This document shows positions 1-11,180 of a stretch of 64,000 nt of DNA, piece by piece (within the stretch, counting starts at the first letter, position 1; each line of letters begins with the position of its first letter). Source of the stretch: Zanthoxylum bungeanum (taxonomy: Eukaryota > Streptophyta > Magnoliopsida > Sapindales > Rutaceae). The stretch lies in contig SKCR01051209.1 of NCBI GenBank assembly GCA_019454045.1, positions 62,001 to 126,000 of the forward strand, in the 5' to 3' direction. Below the pieces are notes generated by a model that made no database searches, was not told the DNA's origin, and worked only from the letters and a program-made list of their open reading frames with translations. The translations under genes were made by a program, and so were the position numbers.

Positions 1-1750
1 TCTTCACAGACCAGGATAACGTTCATGTTACTTTTCCACTTAACATAGTTTTCTCCCGTTAATTTATCTTTTGAGAGTATGGAAATAATTGAAGAAACCA
101 TGGCTGAAAAATAAAATAAACATGCATTTAACATTCATTCATCGCATATTAAAATCATCAAATAATTTTGACATAAAATTAAACATGATGCATAAACCAT
201 GAATAATGAATTAGAAACCTAAGAGAATTACTATGCCACAGAAATCTATCATCCCACAAATAAGTGCCGCCGTAGGGTAGGTCAAGTACTCGCATGATAG
301 ATCAAGACAATCTCAGTCAATTTAATATATGCGGGAACAACTCTTATTCCTATATTAAACAACTACCGTTTTATTTGATCAAGGAATTTTATTGACAGTT
401 AATTATTCCTTTATGAGTCTAACCCGCCGTTTCGAGATTCTTGGACTTAACGAGTGAAGTGCCGCCGTAGGGTAGGTTAGTTCACAAGATACATCTAAAA
501 TTCCTATCCTATTGGAACCCAAACCTAATATTGACCCAAAATGGACACCATCCGTAGGGGGGCGAAAATAAAGCCGTCTCGAGGCGCCTTTTGAATCTCA
601 CATTTTTGGACTAACAACAGAGATCACGGGATATACTGTCGTATATCCCTATCCCACTCACTATTTTAAATATTAAGGTTTCTATCTAAAATATCTTATA
701 TTTTATTTTAACTAGTGTGGATAAACTTATGGCGGTTAAATCATAATTATTATTTACACTAGTTTGTCATAAGTGAGCTAATCAATTTTAACTATTAAAA
801 TTGTGTCACTAACAGATATACTCCATTAAACTAATTTAATTAGAGTGGTATAAGTGAGCTATTATATTTTAACTTTTAAAATACTAGACACTTAAAGTTT
901 AAAATTCATCGAATTCTAAATGGTCAAAATTTTAATTAAACATTTTAATAAATCTTGGTGCGTCATAAAATCCAATGGTAAGTGGAATTGTATCCCGAGT
1001 GCAGACCACATGTCCGTCCATTCGAAATCGGCTATGGAATTTATGTGCGGATTTCCATCCTATATACCAATGGAATTTATTATGCACCAATTAAGCCTAA
1101 TATATAAGAATTCAAATTTTAAACTATTAATTCAACTAATCTAATTAATTGATTTCCATGCATATCATATTCTAATTTAAACATTTTAAATTACGTAAAA
1201 TCATAATTTTATGTCTATAATGATAATGCATCTATGACATGTTATGGCATGAAAAATACATGAGTGGGCACCCTAAGCTATATGACATGTTATTCAAACA
1301 ATTCGAAATAAACATACATACAACATAAAAAAATATTTTCATTGACCGGGCTCTTATTTTTCATGTACTAATCTAATTAGTACATAAGATTCACCAAGGA
1401 ATCTCTTGATCTTCAAATCCCGCTCCAAAGTGGTGTCGGCTCCTTTTGCGTCTTCGGTGCTCCATATTATAAAAATTGAAATATTACATGGAAAAATAAA
1501 ATTACAACAAATGTAAACAATGGCCTTATGGCCTTACAACCCAAAACAAAACCAACTATAAAATTAAGAGTCGGAAAAATTTACGACCGATGTAAAATCC
1601 ATTCATCACATGAAATAATAAAAACATCCATCATATGAATATCACAATGTGCCCACTCATCTAAACATGCATATCATATTTATAACTCCAATAAATATAT
1701 TAAAAACAGAAACTTTAAATGAAAAAGTGAAGGGTTAAGAACACTTTTCA
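1..1750 (-). mobile_element. Untranslated leader of a copia element (family D)
   Basis: Read on the minus strand this stretch follows the primer site at 1751-1770 and has no open frame of note, so I take it as the long leader of an Angela-type copia element. A motif containing CTACGGCGGCAC on the minus strand occurs at 264-282 and 459-477, with a diverged third copy near 546-562. A block at about 954-1080 also occurs in repeats C1 and C2. No gag is seen before the window edge, so the coding part, if any, lies outside. The leader assignment is inferred from position and from similar leaders elsewhere in the window. Confidence 0.5.
954..1080 (+). repeat. Copy of a conserved ~95-bp block shared with repeat C
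   Basis: Closely resembles 51146-51243 and 61888-61985, including the words GTATCCCGAGTGCAGACCA, GGCTATGGAATTTA and TTTCCATCC. Surrounding sequence is not alike, so this block is shared between different repeats. It is not an open frame. Confidence 0.6.
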
Positions 1751-1770
1751 ACCTCGCTCTTGATGCCAAT
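1751..1770 (-). other. Primer binding site of family D
   Basis: The minus strand reads TGGCATCAAGAGCGAGG two bases inside the LTR end (...CCTACA). This is close to the usual plant copia primer site complementary to initiator tRNA-Met (TGGTATCAGAGC). Confidence 0.6.
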
Positions 1771-2589
1771 TGTAGGAAACGCTTTCCTCGCGCAGCGGAA
1801 GCGATTAGGCTCACGGATCGGACTTGAAATTTTTTTCTTGCTTTCCCCTTCCTTTTACCGAATGTAACCAGTGGATATACTGAAATTTTGCTTCTGTTTC
1901 GGACAAGATTTCAGCCCCGGAATACCCCTGAAACAGTCCCTGAACAGCCCCCGAACTGCAGTGAAAAAGTAGACTGTTTTGGACCCGTTACACACCCGAA
2001 CTGCACCCAAACCAACCCCTGATTTGCGTGACCTGCTGTGATGATATAGGTATGATTTTTTCACTTAAAAAAAAGTCCCAACTCAGCCCCAAAATATCCC
2101 CAAGGCGTTTCCCAAAATCCCAAATTAAAATGAAACAAATCGAGTCCCAAAAACCCCTTACAACAAGCGGTAGTGAGGCTAGTTATCCCTCACTGTCGTG
2201 GATCAATACGAAAATGAAGATGAATATGATTCAACACCACGAGGTCTTCCGTGCTATGTCTCGCAACCAATGGAAATAAGTGTGGGCTTGACTCACAAAA
2301 ATGTCCCTAAACTATTTAGAGATTTTGTCACACAAAATTTTTGTTTTTCTTCTTTTGTTCTTCAATGGAGATACTCAAATTTTGAGAGAATATTGAAGAT
2401 GAATAGGGTGGATAGGGTTACAAGAATAAGAGTTAGACAAAAGAAAATTAAAATCTTCATTTTATACCTAGGGTTTATTGTTTCCAAAAACAAACAAACC
2501 CTTAGCCTCCCCCTTTCTCAATTTTCGGCCATGACAAGGAATTATTTAATTTTTGTAATAACAAATTTTCAATTACCATTATTGAAAAG
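1771..2589 (-). mobile_element. LTR of family D, 3' portion
   Basis: Starts next to the primer site and runs on the minus strand until it meets a family A-like LTR at 2590. The segment near 2480-2589 resembles 3885-4000, so the two D pieces overlap in content. The arrangement is therefore not a simple insertion, and a rearrangement or a second D copy is likely. The frame at 2198-2611 shows no family features and I do not call it a gene. Confidence 0.5.
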
Positions 2590-3770
2590 TGTTAGACATT
2601 GTGACCCATAGCGTCATTATTTTGTAAATGATATTGTATTATTGTACAAAATTAACTATGTGATAATGAAATTGCCTTTTGCCGTTTTGTGATTTATTTA
2701 CTTTGATATATAAATGGCGAAAGTCCATATGATTAGTTCCGTATTGAGATGATATGAGACAGTATCAATATATAAAAGGTTTAATCATTAAATATCCCTA
2801 GTCGGAGTGTTATCGAGATAGGACATCGATAATGCGGAATAGACTAGTATTGCACTTGTGCACGTTGTGAGGGCACAACAGCATAGTTCTCATATATTTA
2901 AGTATTGGATACTTATGCAAGTGCGATAGGAGGTTGTGTTTTACCGATGGTACGGAAAACAGCTTCGCTCTGGATAGACCCCGCGGAATCCCATTGGTAG
3001 TATGTCTGCGTGTCTATGGGAGGCCGCATCAGGGTAGGTGTATATGGTCTTAACCTGAGACTTGCATCGCTAGTACTTGCGACAATCGGTAAACTTTGGT
3101 TTTGGTGGTTGGGGGCTTTAACCAGTTCTGTGTTCACCACTTCTGGGTTTATCAGGAATCGTAGTGTACTGGGTGTGATGTCAAGATGGAAGTGTCACTT
3201 CAGACATATGGAGTTGATGATCGCGCAGGATACAGAACTAGTACTCTATAAAAGGTTGCAACCGTCGGGGCAATATGACTAGGTCAGGATTGTCCGATTT
3301 AAAGAGACTAGTTGCTTGATGTCCGATATATGTTTCGTACGGGGCAGACACATTTCCAGCCCCAGGCCTAACATGTGATCGTCCGATACTAGATCGATGT
3401 ACGCAATACTACGGTATACTACGCTTGATATAGATCTAATATTCCTATAAGAATATTTCTGGAGAATTGGGTAGGCATCGCGCTTTGCTAGAAGCCAACC
3501 TTGTCTTGTAAATCGGTAAAAACGTAGTACTAGGTACGTACGTGTTCGGATCATCCGACGACCGTATTTACTGCCAACATATCCGGAGATCTCTCGGGTC
3601 GCTTCCTGAAGATTCACCTATGATATTTGATTCGAACTTTATTAATCTTGGATTAATTACGGAGAAACTTTATCTTGGAAAAAATGCCTTATTTTGAGAG
3701 AGAACGATTAATTTGGAATTAATCGGTAAAATAATATATTCGATATATTAAACGAAATTGTTGGTTTCTA
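2590..3770 (+). mobile_element. Truncated LTR related to family A
   Basis: Begins TGTTAGACATTGTGACCCAT, matching the start of the A1 LTR (TGTTGGATAATATGACCCAT at 8341), and stays alignable through the GGGGCAGACAC region to the hairpin block ending near 3770. It keeps paired stems such as CGATTAATT-tgg-AATTAATCG. After 3770 the sequence no longer follows the LTR, so the distal part is missing. It is clearly older than A1 and A2. Confidence 0.75.
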
Positions 3771-5333
3771 TAATATGTCCCAAGGAAAGATTAAGCATAT
3801 GAAATACAACAAAAAGATGTTACAAAATTAAATAAGCAATTAACCAATTTTGAATGTCATAACTTCCAAATTGATGCCCAGGATTATTTGTTTCTAAAAA
3901 CAAACAAATCCTTTCTTTTTTTCCTTATCAAAAAATCGGCCATGGCATATATTCTTTCATTAATTTTGTAACAATTATATTAGCTTTCCATAAAGCCAAA
4001 GATGTTACAAAATCAAAAAGGTTTAATGCCATTATGGATTTGTAACTTCCAAATATATCAAGTGTTTCCAAACCTTTTAATTTGGAAATTACAACTTTAG
4101 CCTTCATTAAATTATATCATATATAATTTAATTATTAACAATAAATAATTATCATATAATCATTTATTATTTTAATCATATATTAACTTTTAATATATAG
4201 TTCCAAGTGTGACTTAATGAATATTATTAATCATATTAATAATATTTATTCTTTTGTAAGTATATAATTAGACTATCCAATTATACTAAATCCGCTATAG
4301 TATATTGAGCTAGCATGGGGACCAGATGGACCTACGGTTCCGAGCTCCAATAATCTCGAAATATTAATTAAGCTCTTAATTAAATAATTCGAATTATTAA
4401 CTCCGGGTTATTCCACTAAAAACCCTAAGTTGCACTCTCGTTACCGCAGATGATAAATTAAGCCGAACCAAGTCGGTGTCCATCGATATAGTCATTACAT
4501 ACGAATTGATCCTTCATGAGTATCTCGTAATTAGAGCCGGGTCAAAATATCTGTTATACCCCTCTAATTATTTTTTAACTTAAGTTCCATTGATTCTCTA
4601 ATGAACGATTTATTCAAAACTATTATGAATATTAATCTTTCTATTCGTAATAGAAAGACTTGAGCGCTCAAATCGTTCAAGTACCGAATCAACCCTTAAG
4701 AAAGATACTCATCTACTTCTCGCAAGAAGGAGTGAACTCTATGTCTATGTAAAATGTTCCCAGCTATAAAATAAACTGTGCCCCCAAAATATGTAGCTAT
4801 TGGTAGGGACTGCTACACCAACCTCACCTTTGTAAATCAAAGGACACAGCCTGCCATGCAGGAGTTCATGGTACACTCAGGATTAAGATCAATCCATATA
4901 TGACCATCTAGTAGATTGAAATGACTTTCTTAGCTTAACGGATATTATAAGAATGTCATTTCCATCTGGGTCCAGTCCTATATGATCGCATAATACAAGG
5001 TGCCTCCATTCTCATGTCTCTACATGGACGATTCGGATCAAGATCGCCATACAAATATAGAATGGACCGCAGCTATAGATAAACCACAATAAAGTACCCG
5101 CTTTGTTTGCTCTCTATGGACTATTTAAGATTACTATTTTCAGACTTAAATCCTCTTGTGCATGACACTCATACACTAAGTCTGAAGGTACATAAGTAAT
5201 CTAGGGTATTTAAGATGATATATAAAATGAAAAAATTAAACAAACAATTTGATAAATGAATAATGCATCATTTTATTTCAAAACACATAAAACCATTTAC
5301 ATTACATGTAGCTCTAGGGCATACATTCCAATA
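3771..5333 (-). mobile_element. LTR of family D, 5' portion
   Basis: Its right end reads, on the minus strand, TTGGAATGTATGCCCTAGAG, which resembles the usual start of Angela-type copia LTRs. The stretch about 4260-4900 reappears inverted at 5334-6000. No coding frame. Boundaries are approximate. Confidence 0.55.
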
Positions 5334-6037
5334 ATTTGAACCCTGAGTGTATTACAAAGTCCTGCATGGTAGGCTATGTCCTTTAAATTTACATGGGTGA
5401 GATTGGTGTAACATTCCCTATCAATAACTTCATATCTTAGGGACATAGTTTGGTGTGTGTTTAAGGACATTTTACATAAATATGGAATCTACTCCTTGTT
5501 GAGAGAAATAGATGAGTATCTACCTTAAAGGTTGGTTTGATTCTTAAATAGTCAGAGCGCTCAAATCTTTTTATTACAGATATAAAGATTAATATTCATT
5601 ATATTTATGAATAAATCGTTCATTAAAGAATCAATGGTACTTAAGCCACATGAATTACTTATAAGGGTATAATGAACACTATGATCTAACTCTAATTATA
5701 AGATACTCATTGAGGGTCAATCTATATGTATTGATTATATCGATGGACACCGACATAGTTCGATTTATGTAAAATATCTACAGTGACGAGAGTGCAGCTT
5801 TGAGTTTTTAGTGGAATAACCTAAATTAATAATTCAGAATATTTGATTAAGGAGTTTTAGTTAATGTCCCAGTTACGGGTTATCTGGTTCCCATGTTAGC
5901 TCATTGCACTATACAAATTCATGAAATAATTGGATTGTCAAATTATTAAATCACTTATAAAATATTAAATAATAGTGAATTTTTTTGTCATAATTTTTAA
6001 TTAGATTAATAATTATATAATGTCATAATTTTGTAAT
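5334..6037 (+). mobile_element. Inverted fragment of family D LTR
   Basis: Reverse complement of about 4260-4900: for example GGACATAGCCTACCATGCAG on its minus strand matches the GGACACAGCCTGCCATGCAG stretch near 4843. With 3771-5333 it forms an imperfect head-to-head LTR pair. Confidence 0.65.
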
Positions 6038-6100
6038 GTAACACCCCGGTAGAGACATGATACTACCGGGAGGAGATAAGATTGACTATCCAAATATCTA
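6038..6100 (+). mobile_element. Short LTR-end fragment of family F
   Basis: TGTAACACCCCGGTAGAGAC, followed by a ~55-bp stretch that resembles 49711-49768 (+) and the reverse complement of 57291-57349. All three have a CTACCG core and a GGAGATA tract, so they are probably the same element end. TGTAACACCCC is a common start for plant gypsy LTRs. Confidence 0.45.
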
Positions 6101-7744
6101 CAAGATGCTACCGTCATATCAATGATAAAAGTCCATATGATTAAATCGGATTAATAAGATATGAGACATTATTAATCCACGAACGGTTTAATCATTAAAT
6201 ATCCCTAGTTGTAGTATTATTGAGACTGGACATCGATAATGCGGAATAGACTAGTATTACACTTGTGCATATTATGGAAGCTTAATGGCATAGTTCTCAT
6301 ATATTTAAGTATTGGATACTTATGCAAGTGTGATAAGAGGTTCTGTTAGCCGTTGGACCAGGAACAGCTTCTCTCTGGATAGACCCCTCGGAATCTCATT
6401 AGTAGTATTACTATGTGTCAATATGTATGTGATTTTTAACCTGAGACTTGCATCGCTATTACTTGCAACAATCGGTTTGCTTTGGTTTTGGTCTTCCGGA
6501 GCTTTAATAGGTTCTGTGTACACCTCTGCTAGGTTTACTGAGAATCATAGTGTATTGGATGTGATGTCATGATGGCAGTATCACTTCAATCATATGAAGA
6601 TGATGATCAAGCAGGATACGGTACTAGTACTCTTATATGCTACAACTATCGGGATAATATGACTAGGTCATGATTATCCGATTACAGAGACTAGTTACTC
6701 GGGATCCGATATATACTTTGTATGAGGCAGACACAGAGCCAGCCCTAGGCCTAGCATGTGACATCCGACACTGGATCGTATTACGTAATATTTTGTATAC
6801 TACGCCTGATACAGATTATATATTCTTCGTTGAATATTTCTGGAGAATTGGATAGGCACGGTGCTTTGCTAGAAGCCAACCATGTCTTGTAAACTGGTGA
6901 GCACATGGTACAGGGTATGTACTTGTCGGAAAGTCCGACAAACATATTTACTGCCAATATATCCATGGATCTCTGGGTTGCTTCTCAAAGATTCACTAAT
7001 GACATTTGATTCGAACAGAATTAATATAGGATTAATTATGAGCGAGAAAATTAATCTGAGATTAATTACGGTAAGAATTTATCTGGAATTAAATTCATTT
7101 AGAAGAGAGAATGCGATTAATTTAGAATTAATCAATTAAATAATATATCAGATATATTAATTGAAATCGGATTTCAATGCGTAATTAAATTAGATTTTAA
7201 TTCGGGCGAATGAATTAATTTGTAATTAATTCGTTAGCGAATATCGTAATAATTTTGATGGGCATTACTATTTAATTAAATTGGATTTAATTACGTCGCG
7301 ACGGAAAATTCGTTTAATCGGATTAAACGAACCTAGGCCCAAAGTCGTGTTTTGTGAGCCAACTAAATTTGGAATTTAAATGGGTTGGACCCATGACTTA
7401 CATCAACTTTTTGACATGTGACGGAAGTAGTTGGAATAGTAATTAGATTATTTAACAACATAATAACCCAATTTTCACTATTCACTCATCTTCTTTCCTC
7501 TCTCAATTGCCGATTTTCTCTTCTTCTTGGAGACAAAAATTTTGTTTCAAATTTTTGGCAAAACTAGCACTTTGGGAGTCAATTTAAGGTGATATGGAAA
7601 ACTCACCCAAGAGTTTGGAACTCTTCTAAAGCTTGGAGCTTCTACATCCAACAAAAAAAGTTTTGAATTTTCTAACTGATCAATGTAAGTATTCTGTAAC
7701 TTATCTTGATTTATTCACACTTTAATCTGGTTTAGAGATCCTTG
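6101..7744 (+). mobile_element. 5'-truncated LTR related to family A
   Basis: Picks up the family A LTR pattern at about 6120 (AAAAGTCCATATGATTA) and follows it through the hairpin array (7010-7331) to a GTAAGTATTC splice-donor-like stretch near the end. It differs at many positions from A1, yet the hairpin stems stay paired. Short frames in it are by-products. Confidence 0.65.
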
Positions 7745-8340
7745 GCATATCTTAGAGACACTAACACATATCATTTATGTAACTGTAGAAACAAATGAAA
7801 CCTTAATTAAAGAGATGAATTAGAGTATTCGAGCATAACCCCAAGGGTATTGAAACTAATTCGGTAACACTCAATATCAACGAATCAAATCATATAAGAT
7901 TCAATTTCTCCCACTGACCAATTCTATCAAAATGGAATTGTGGAAGTTTAATATTGAGTAAGAATTATATTCATTAAATAACTTTAGAACTAACTTCCCT
8001 AAATTCACATGTTTTATCATATCAACAACTTTGAACAATTCAAAGATTTACGATGAATTTTAAAATTATAGTTTTCGACACTTTAAATAGAATATCTTTG
8101 AACAATTCAAAATATTTTATTCATATAATCAGAAGCATATTGAAAGTTCTCGAACAATTCAAGACGTTCAACATGTTCTTTATTAGAAACACTTAAGTAA
8201 GTAATGACAATTCATTAACTAAGTTACGGAGTAAAGAAAACTATCTAAGACAATTACTAATTCATTAAACTACATTATCTAATGTATTAGTCTAATAAAT
8301 CTTGTGATCTAATGACGATCATTGGTTAAATAAGATTTAA
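7745..8340 (-). mobile_element. Leader fragment of a copia element (E)
   Basis: On the minus strand this AT-rich non-coding stretch carries three hairpins with a TTG loop: 8029-8045 (CTTTGAA-ttg-TTCAAAG), 8091-8116 and 8145-8165. It then has CAGTGGGAGAAA, the same order (hairpins, then a GTGGGAG word) as the family A leader. It ends at the A1 insertion. It may be the continuation of the B2 leader that resumes at 18220, but I cannot prove this. Confidence 0.45.
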
Positions 8341-9401
8341 TGTTGGATAATATGACCCATAGCGTCACTATTTGCACAGAACATTGTGTTGTTGTAGCAA
8401 ATTAACTATGTAACAAGGAAATTGCACTCTCGTCATTTGTGATTAGATCACCATAGATATATATAAATTAAGAGAGGTCCCTATGATTAGTTCCTGGATT
8501 GAGATGATATGAGACAGTATCAGTCCACGAAGGATTAATCATTAAATATCCCTAGCCGTAGTATTATCGAGACTGGACATCGATAATGCGGAATGGAATA
8601 GGCTAGTTGCACTTGTGCGCGTTGTGAGGGCACAACGGCATAGTTCTCATATATATAAGTATTGGATACTTATGCAAGTGCGATAGGAGGTCGTGTTTCA
8701 CCGATGGTACGGGAAACAGCTTCGCTCTGGATAGACCCCTCGGAATCCCATTGGTATTATGACTATGTGTCTATGGGAGGCCGAAATCAAGGTAGGTGTG
8801 TATAGTCTTAACCTGAGACTTGCATCGCTAATACTTACGATAATCGATAAACTTTGGATTTGGTGGTTGGGGGCTTTGACCGGTTCTGTGTTCACCACTT
8901 CTGGGTTTATCAGAGAGTCGTAGTGTATTGGATGTGATGTCGAGATGGAAGTATCACTCCAGTCATATTGGAGATGATGTCACGCAGGATACGGTACTAG
9001 TGCTCTTGAGTGTTGCGCAACCAATCGGGATATTGTGACCAGGTCATGTATATCCGATTATAGAGACTATGTTACCAGACATCCGATATGTGTTTCGGAC
9101 GGGGCAGACACTTATCCAGCCCCAGCCCTAACACGTGATTATCCGATACTGGGCCGATACGCACAATACTTAGTATACTACGCTTGATATAGATCTATAT
9201 ATTCCTATAAGAATATTTCTGGAGAATTGGGTAGGCATGGCGCTTTGCTAGAAGCCAACCTTGTCTTGTAAATCGGTATAAACGTAGTACGAGGTACTTA
9301 CGTGTTCGGATAGTCCGACGACCGTATTTACTGCCAACATATCCGGAGATCTCATGGGTCGGTTCCTGAAGATTCACCGATGACGTATTACTCGCACTTT
9401 G

Positions 9402-9734
9402 ATTAATCTGGGATTAATTAGAAGAGAGAGATAGAATTAATCTGGGATTAATTCGATGAGAGAGAAAATTAATCCGGGATTAATTACGGAGATATTTTAT
9501 CTAGGATAAAATATTAATTAAAGGAGAGAACGATTAATTTAGAATTAATCGATAAAATAATATATCCGATATATTATACGAAATTGGATTTCGACGCGGA
9601 ATTAAAATTGGATTTTAATTCGGGCGAACGAATTAATTTAGAATTAATTCGTTAGCGACGTGAATAGTGATTTCGCTAGGCGTAATCATTTAATTACGAC
9701 GCGACGGAAAATTCGTTAATTTGGAATTAGCGAA
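9402..9734 (+). repeat. Array of ten three-base-loop hairpins in the A1 5' LTR
   Basis: Hairpins at 9402-9418, 9434-9454, 9467-9485, 9492-9514, 9531-9551, 9558-9576, 9579-9593, 9599-9621, 9629-9651 and 9712-9734. Stems are 6-10 bp; nine are perfect and the last has one G-T pair. Loops are TGG, TGG, CGG, TAG, TAG, CCG, TGG, TGG, TAG, TGG. The stems differ, for example GAATTAAAAT/ATTTTAATTC versus CGAAAT/ATTTCG. The array lies upstream of the TATA element, so in RNA it would be present at the 3' end. Confidence 0.9.
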
Positions 9735-9789
9735 CCCGAGCCCGAGAGTGATTGCGAGCGCATTCGTATTTTGAATCCGAGCGCGGCAC

Positions 9790-9891
9790 GCAAGTCACAT
9801 CAAGCGTCAAATCACTAGTCGCATCAATTGTCAAATCACTTGTCACTTTGAGTGATGTGATGTGACATGACATATTGTCACTTTATTAAAG
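9790..9891 (+). promoter_or_regulatory. TGAC-rich repeat block upstream of the LTR promoter
   Basis: Repeated GTCACATCA, GTCAAATCAC and inverted TGATGTGAC words lie 150-250 bp upstream of the TATA element. TGAC is the core half-site of plant bZIP and WRKY binding sites; a role as enhancer is inferred from position and repetition only. Confidence 0.4.
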
Positions 9892-10041
9892 TGGATGGAT
9901 TTGATGTGAATAGTGATTTGAGTTGGTGAAAAGCTTTTAAAAGCTGAAATGAATATAACATTATTTTATTCTTGCTTTTTGACTTTTGTATTAAAAGTAA
10001 TATATGTTTTATTTATTAATTTTGGTATATACATAAAACAA

Positions 10042-10050
10042 ATATAAAAG
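10042..10050 (+). promoter_or_regulatory. TATA element of the A1 LTR
   Basis: ATATAAAAG, followed by a CT-rich tract (TTTTTTCTCTCTCCC) typical of plant transcription starts. The 3' LTR has the equivalent near 17757-17765. Confidence 0.5.
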
Positions 10051-10512
10051 CTTTTTTCTCTCTCCCTTGGATGACTTACGGTTTTGGCATTTTTGGAGCC
10101 AAAACTCCTCTCTTCTTCACACGGTCTAGGACCGAATTTCATCTTCATTTTTGGTTCTTTCACACAAAAATAGAAGGAGAAGCTTTTGGATCTTTTCAAA
10201 ACCAGTGCTAGCACACCTTGAGTGATACATAGGTGATAGGGAAGTGATTCTTTGAGCTTGGAAAGCTTGAAGCTTGGAGCTTCAATGGAGTCCATGCATG
10301 GCCGAAAATGGTGGAGTCCAAACCAGTGCAAACCGAGCAGCCCACTGTCAAGGAAAGCTACTGCCGAGCTCAATGGAGGATGAATACGCACCTTGTGTTC
10401 TTCCTAGCATCAAACCCATCAATGTGAGTATATTCCGCACTTCCTTTGATGTGTTCATATGCGGTTTTTATGCATGATTTGTTGATCTTGGGACATGAAT
10501 TAAACTCAACAA

Positions 10513-10526
10513 TGGTATCTTGAGCT
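10513..10526 (+). other. Primer binding site of A1
   Basis: TGGTATCTTGAGCT begins one base after the LTR end, resembling the initiator tRNA-Met site TGGTATCAGAGC with changes in the middle. The same altered form is present in A2 (30873-30885, minus). Confidence 0.65.
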
Positions 10527-10529
10527 ATT

Positions 10530-11180
10530 GTTGCATGAAAACCGAATTAGGGTTCTTGAGCATATTTGGGGCTTTTTGATTTTAGCTTGATTCTGTCAAA
10601 TTGATTGTTTGAGAATGATTATATATGATTGAATTTGAGTTGTATGTAATCAATTTGATAAATAATTCATTGGATTGATTTTTCCCCAATTTGCTTATTT
10701 TGGTCAAAACTTTAATTTGGGTAAACTCTATTTAGGCATGATTTGGTTGAATTGTTTGATGAAGTATGCTTGAATAAGGTTGAATTGAAGTTGTGCATGA
10801 TCAATTTCAAGAAAATTGGATTAGATCAATTTTCCCCAATTCTTTAGGTTGAACATGAAACTTGAAATTGGGTAAAATGTGTTTGAGCATGTTTAATTGA
10901 ATTGGATGTTTAAGCATGCTTAGAACATGTTTAATTGAGATTGTGTGTGGTCAATTTCATGAAATTGGATTGGATTCAATTTTCCCCAAATTGGAGGCTT
11001 GGCCGAAAATTGGAAGAACCTAATGTCTTGGTAATTTTGTTTTGTTTGATCATTGGATGACTTAAAACAATTGGTGAATGTTGTTTTGAAGTTCAATTGG
11101 ATTGAATTTTGATTTAGAACATTTTTTCCCTTTTAAAGTGGCTTGGCCGAATTCTATGGAACATGAAATTCTTTGTGATT
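10530..11180 (+). repeat. ~150-bp tandem repeats in the A1 leader
   Basis: The word TTTCCCCAA recurs at 10681, 10831 and 10981, each embedded in related sequence (GATCAATTTC...AATTGGATT...TTTCCCCAA). A2 carries the same array on the minus strand at about 30020-30850, with more similar and more numerous units. No frame is preserved across units. Confidence 0.7.

Larger units (their letters stand above)
8341..10511 (+). mobile_element. 5' LTR of non-autonomous copia element A1
   Basis: Starts TGTTGGATAATATG and ends ...ACTCAACA next to a primer site. A near-identical copy lies at 16064-18219 in the same orientation, and inverted copies at 23050-25191 and 30887-33028. At about 2.17 kb it is long but normal for Angela/BARE elements. 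It contains ten serial hairpins (9402-9734), a block of TGAC-type words (9790-9891), a TATA element (10042-10050) and AAGCTT-rich sequence downstream. The minus-strand frames at 8698-8898 and 9195-9377 recur in every copy only because the DNA recurs. I see no target duplication shared with the right end of A1. Confidence 0.9.

Noticed and set aside
2198..2611. 137-residue frame near the left end
   Set aside because: It crosses the boundary of two LTR pieces at 2590, so it is a chance fusion.
8698..8898. Minus-strand frame repeated in all family A LTRs (also 16417-16617, 24642-24842, 32476-32676)
   Set aside because: Recurs because the LTR DNA is copied; it shows no protein family features, and the older copies (2913-3140, 6320-6523) change it freely.
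9195..9377. Frame beginning MNLQEPTHEIS repeated in LTRs (also 16914-17096, 24161-24370, 31997-32179)
   Set aside because: Same reason: LTR sequence with no start context or domain; different lengths in relatives.
10274..10477. Short frames in the A LTR near its end (also 17963-18236, 23060-23345, 30920-31177)
   Set aside because: AAGCTT-rich LTR sequence; frames differ in length and phase between copies.
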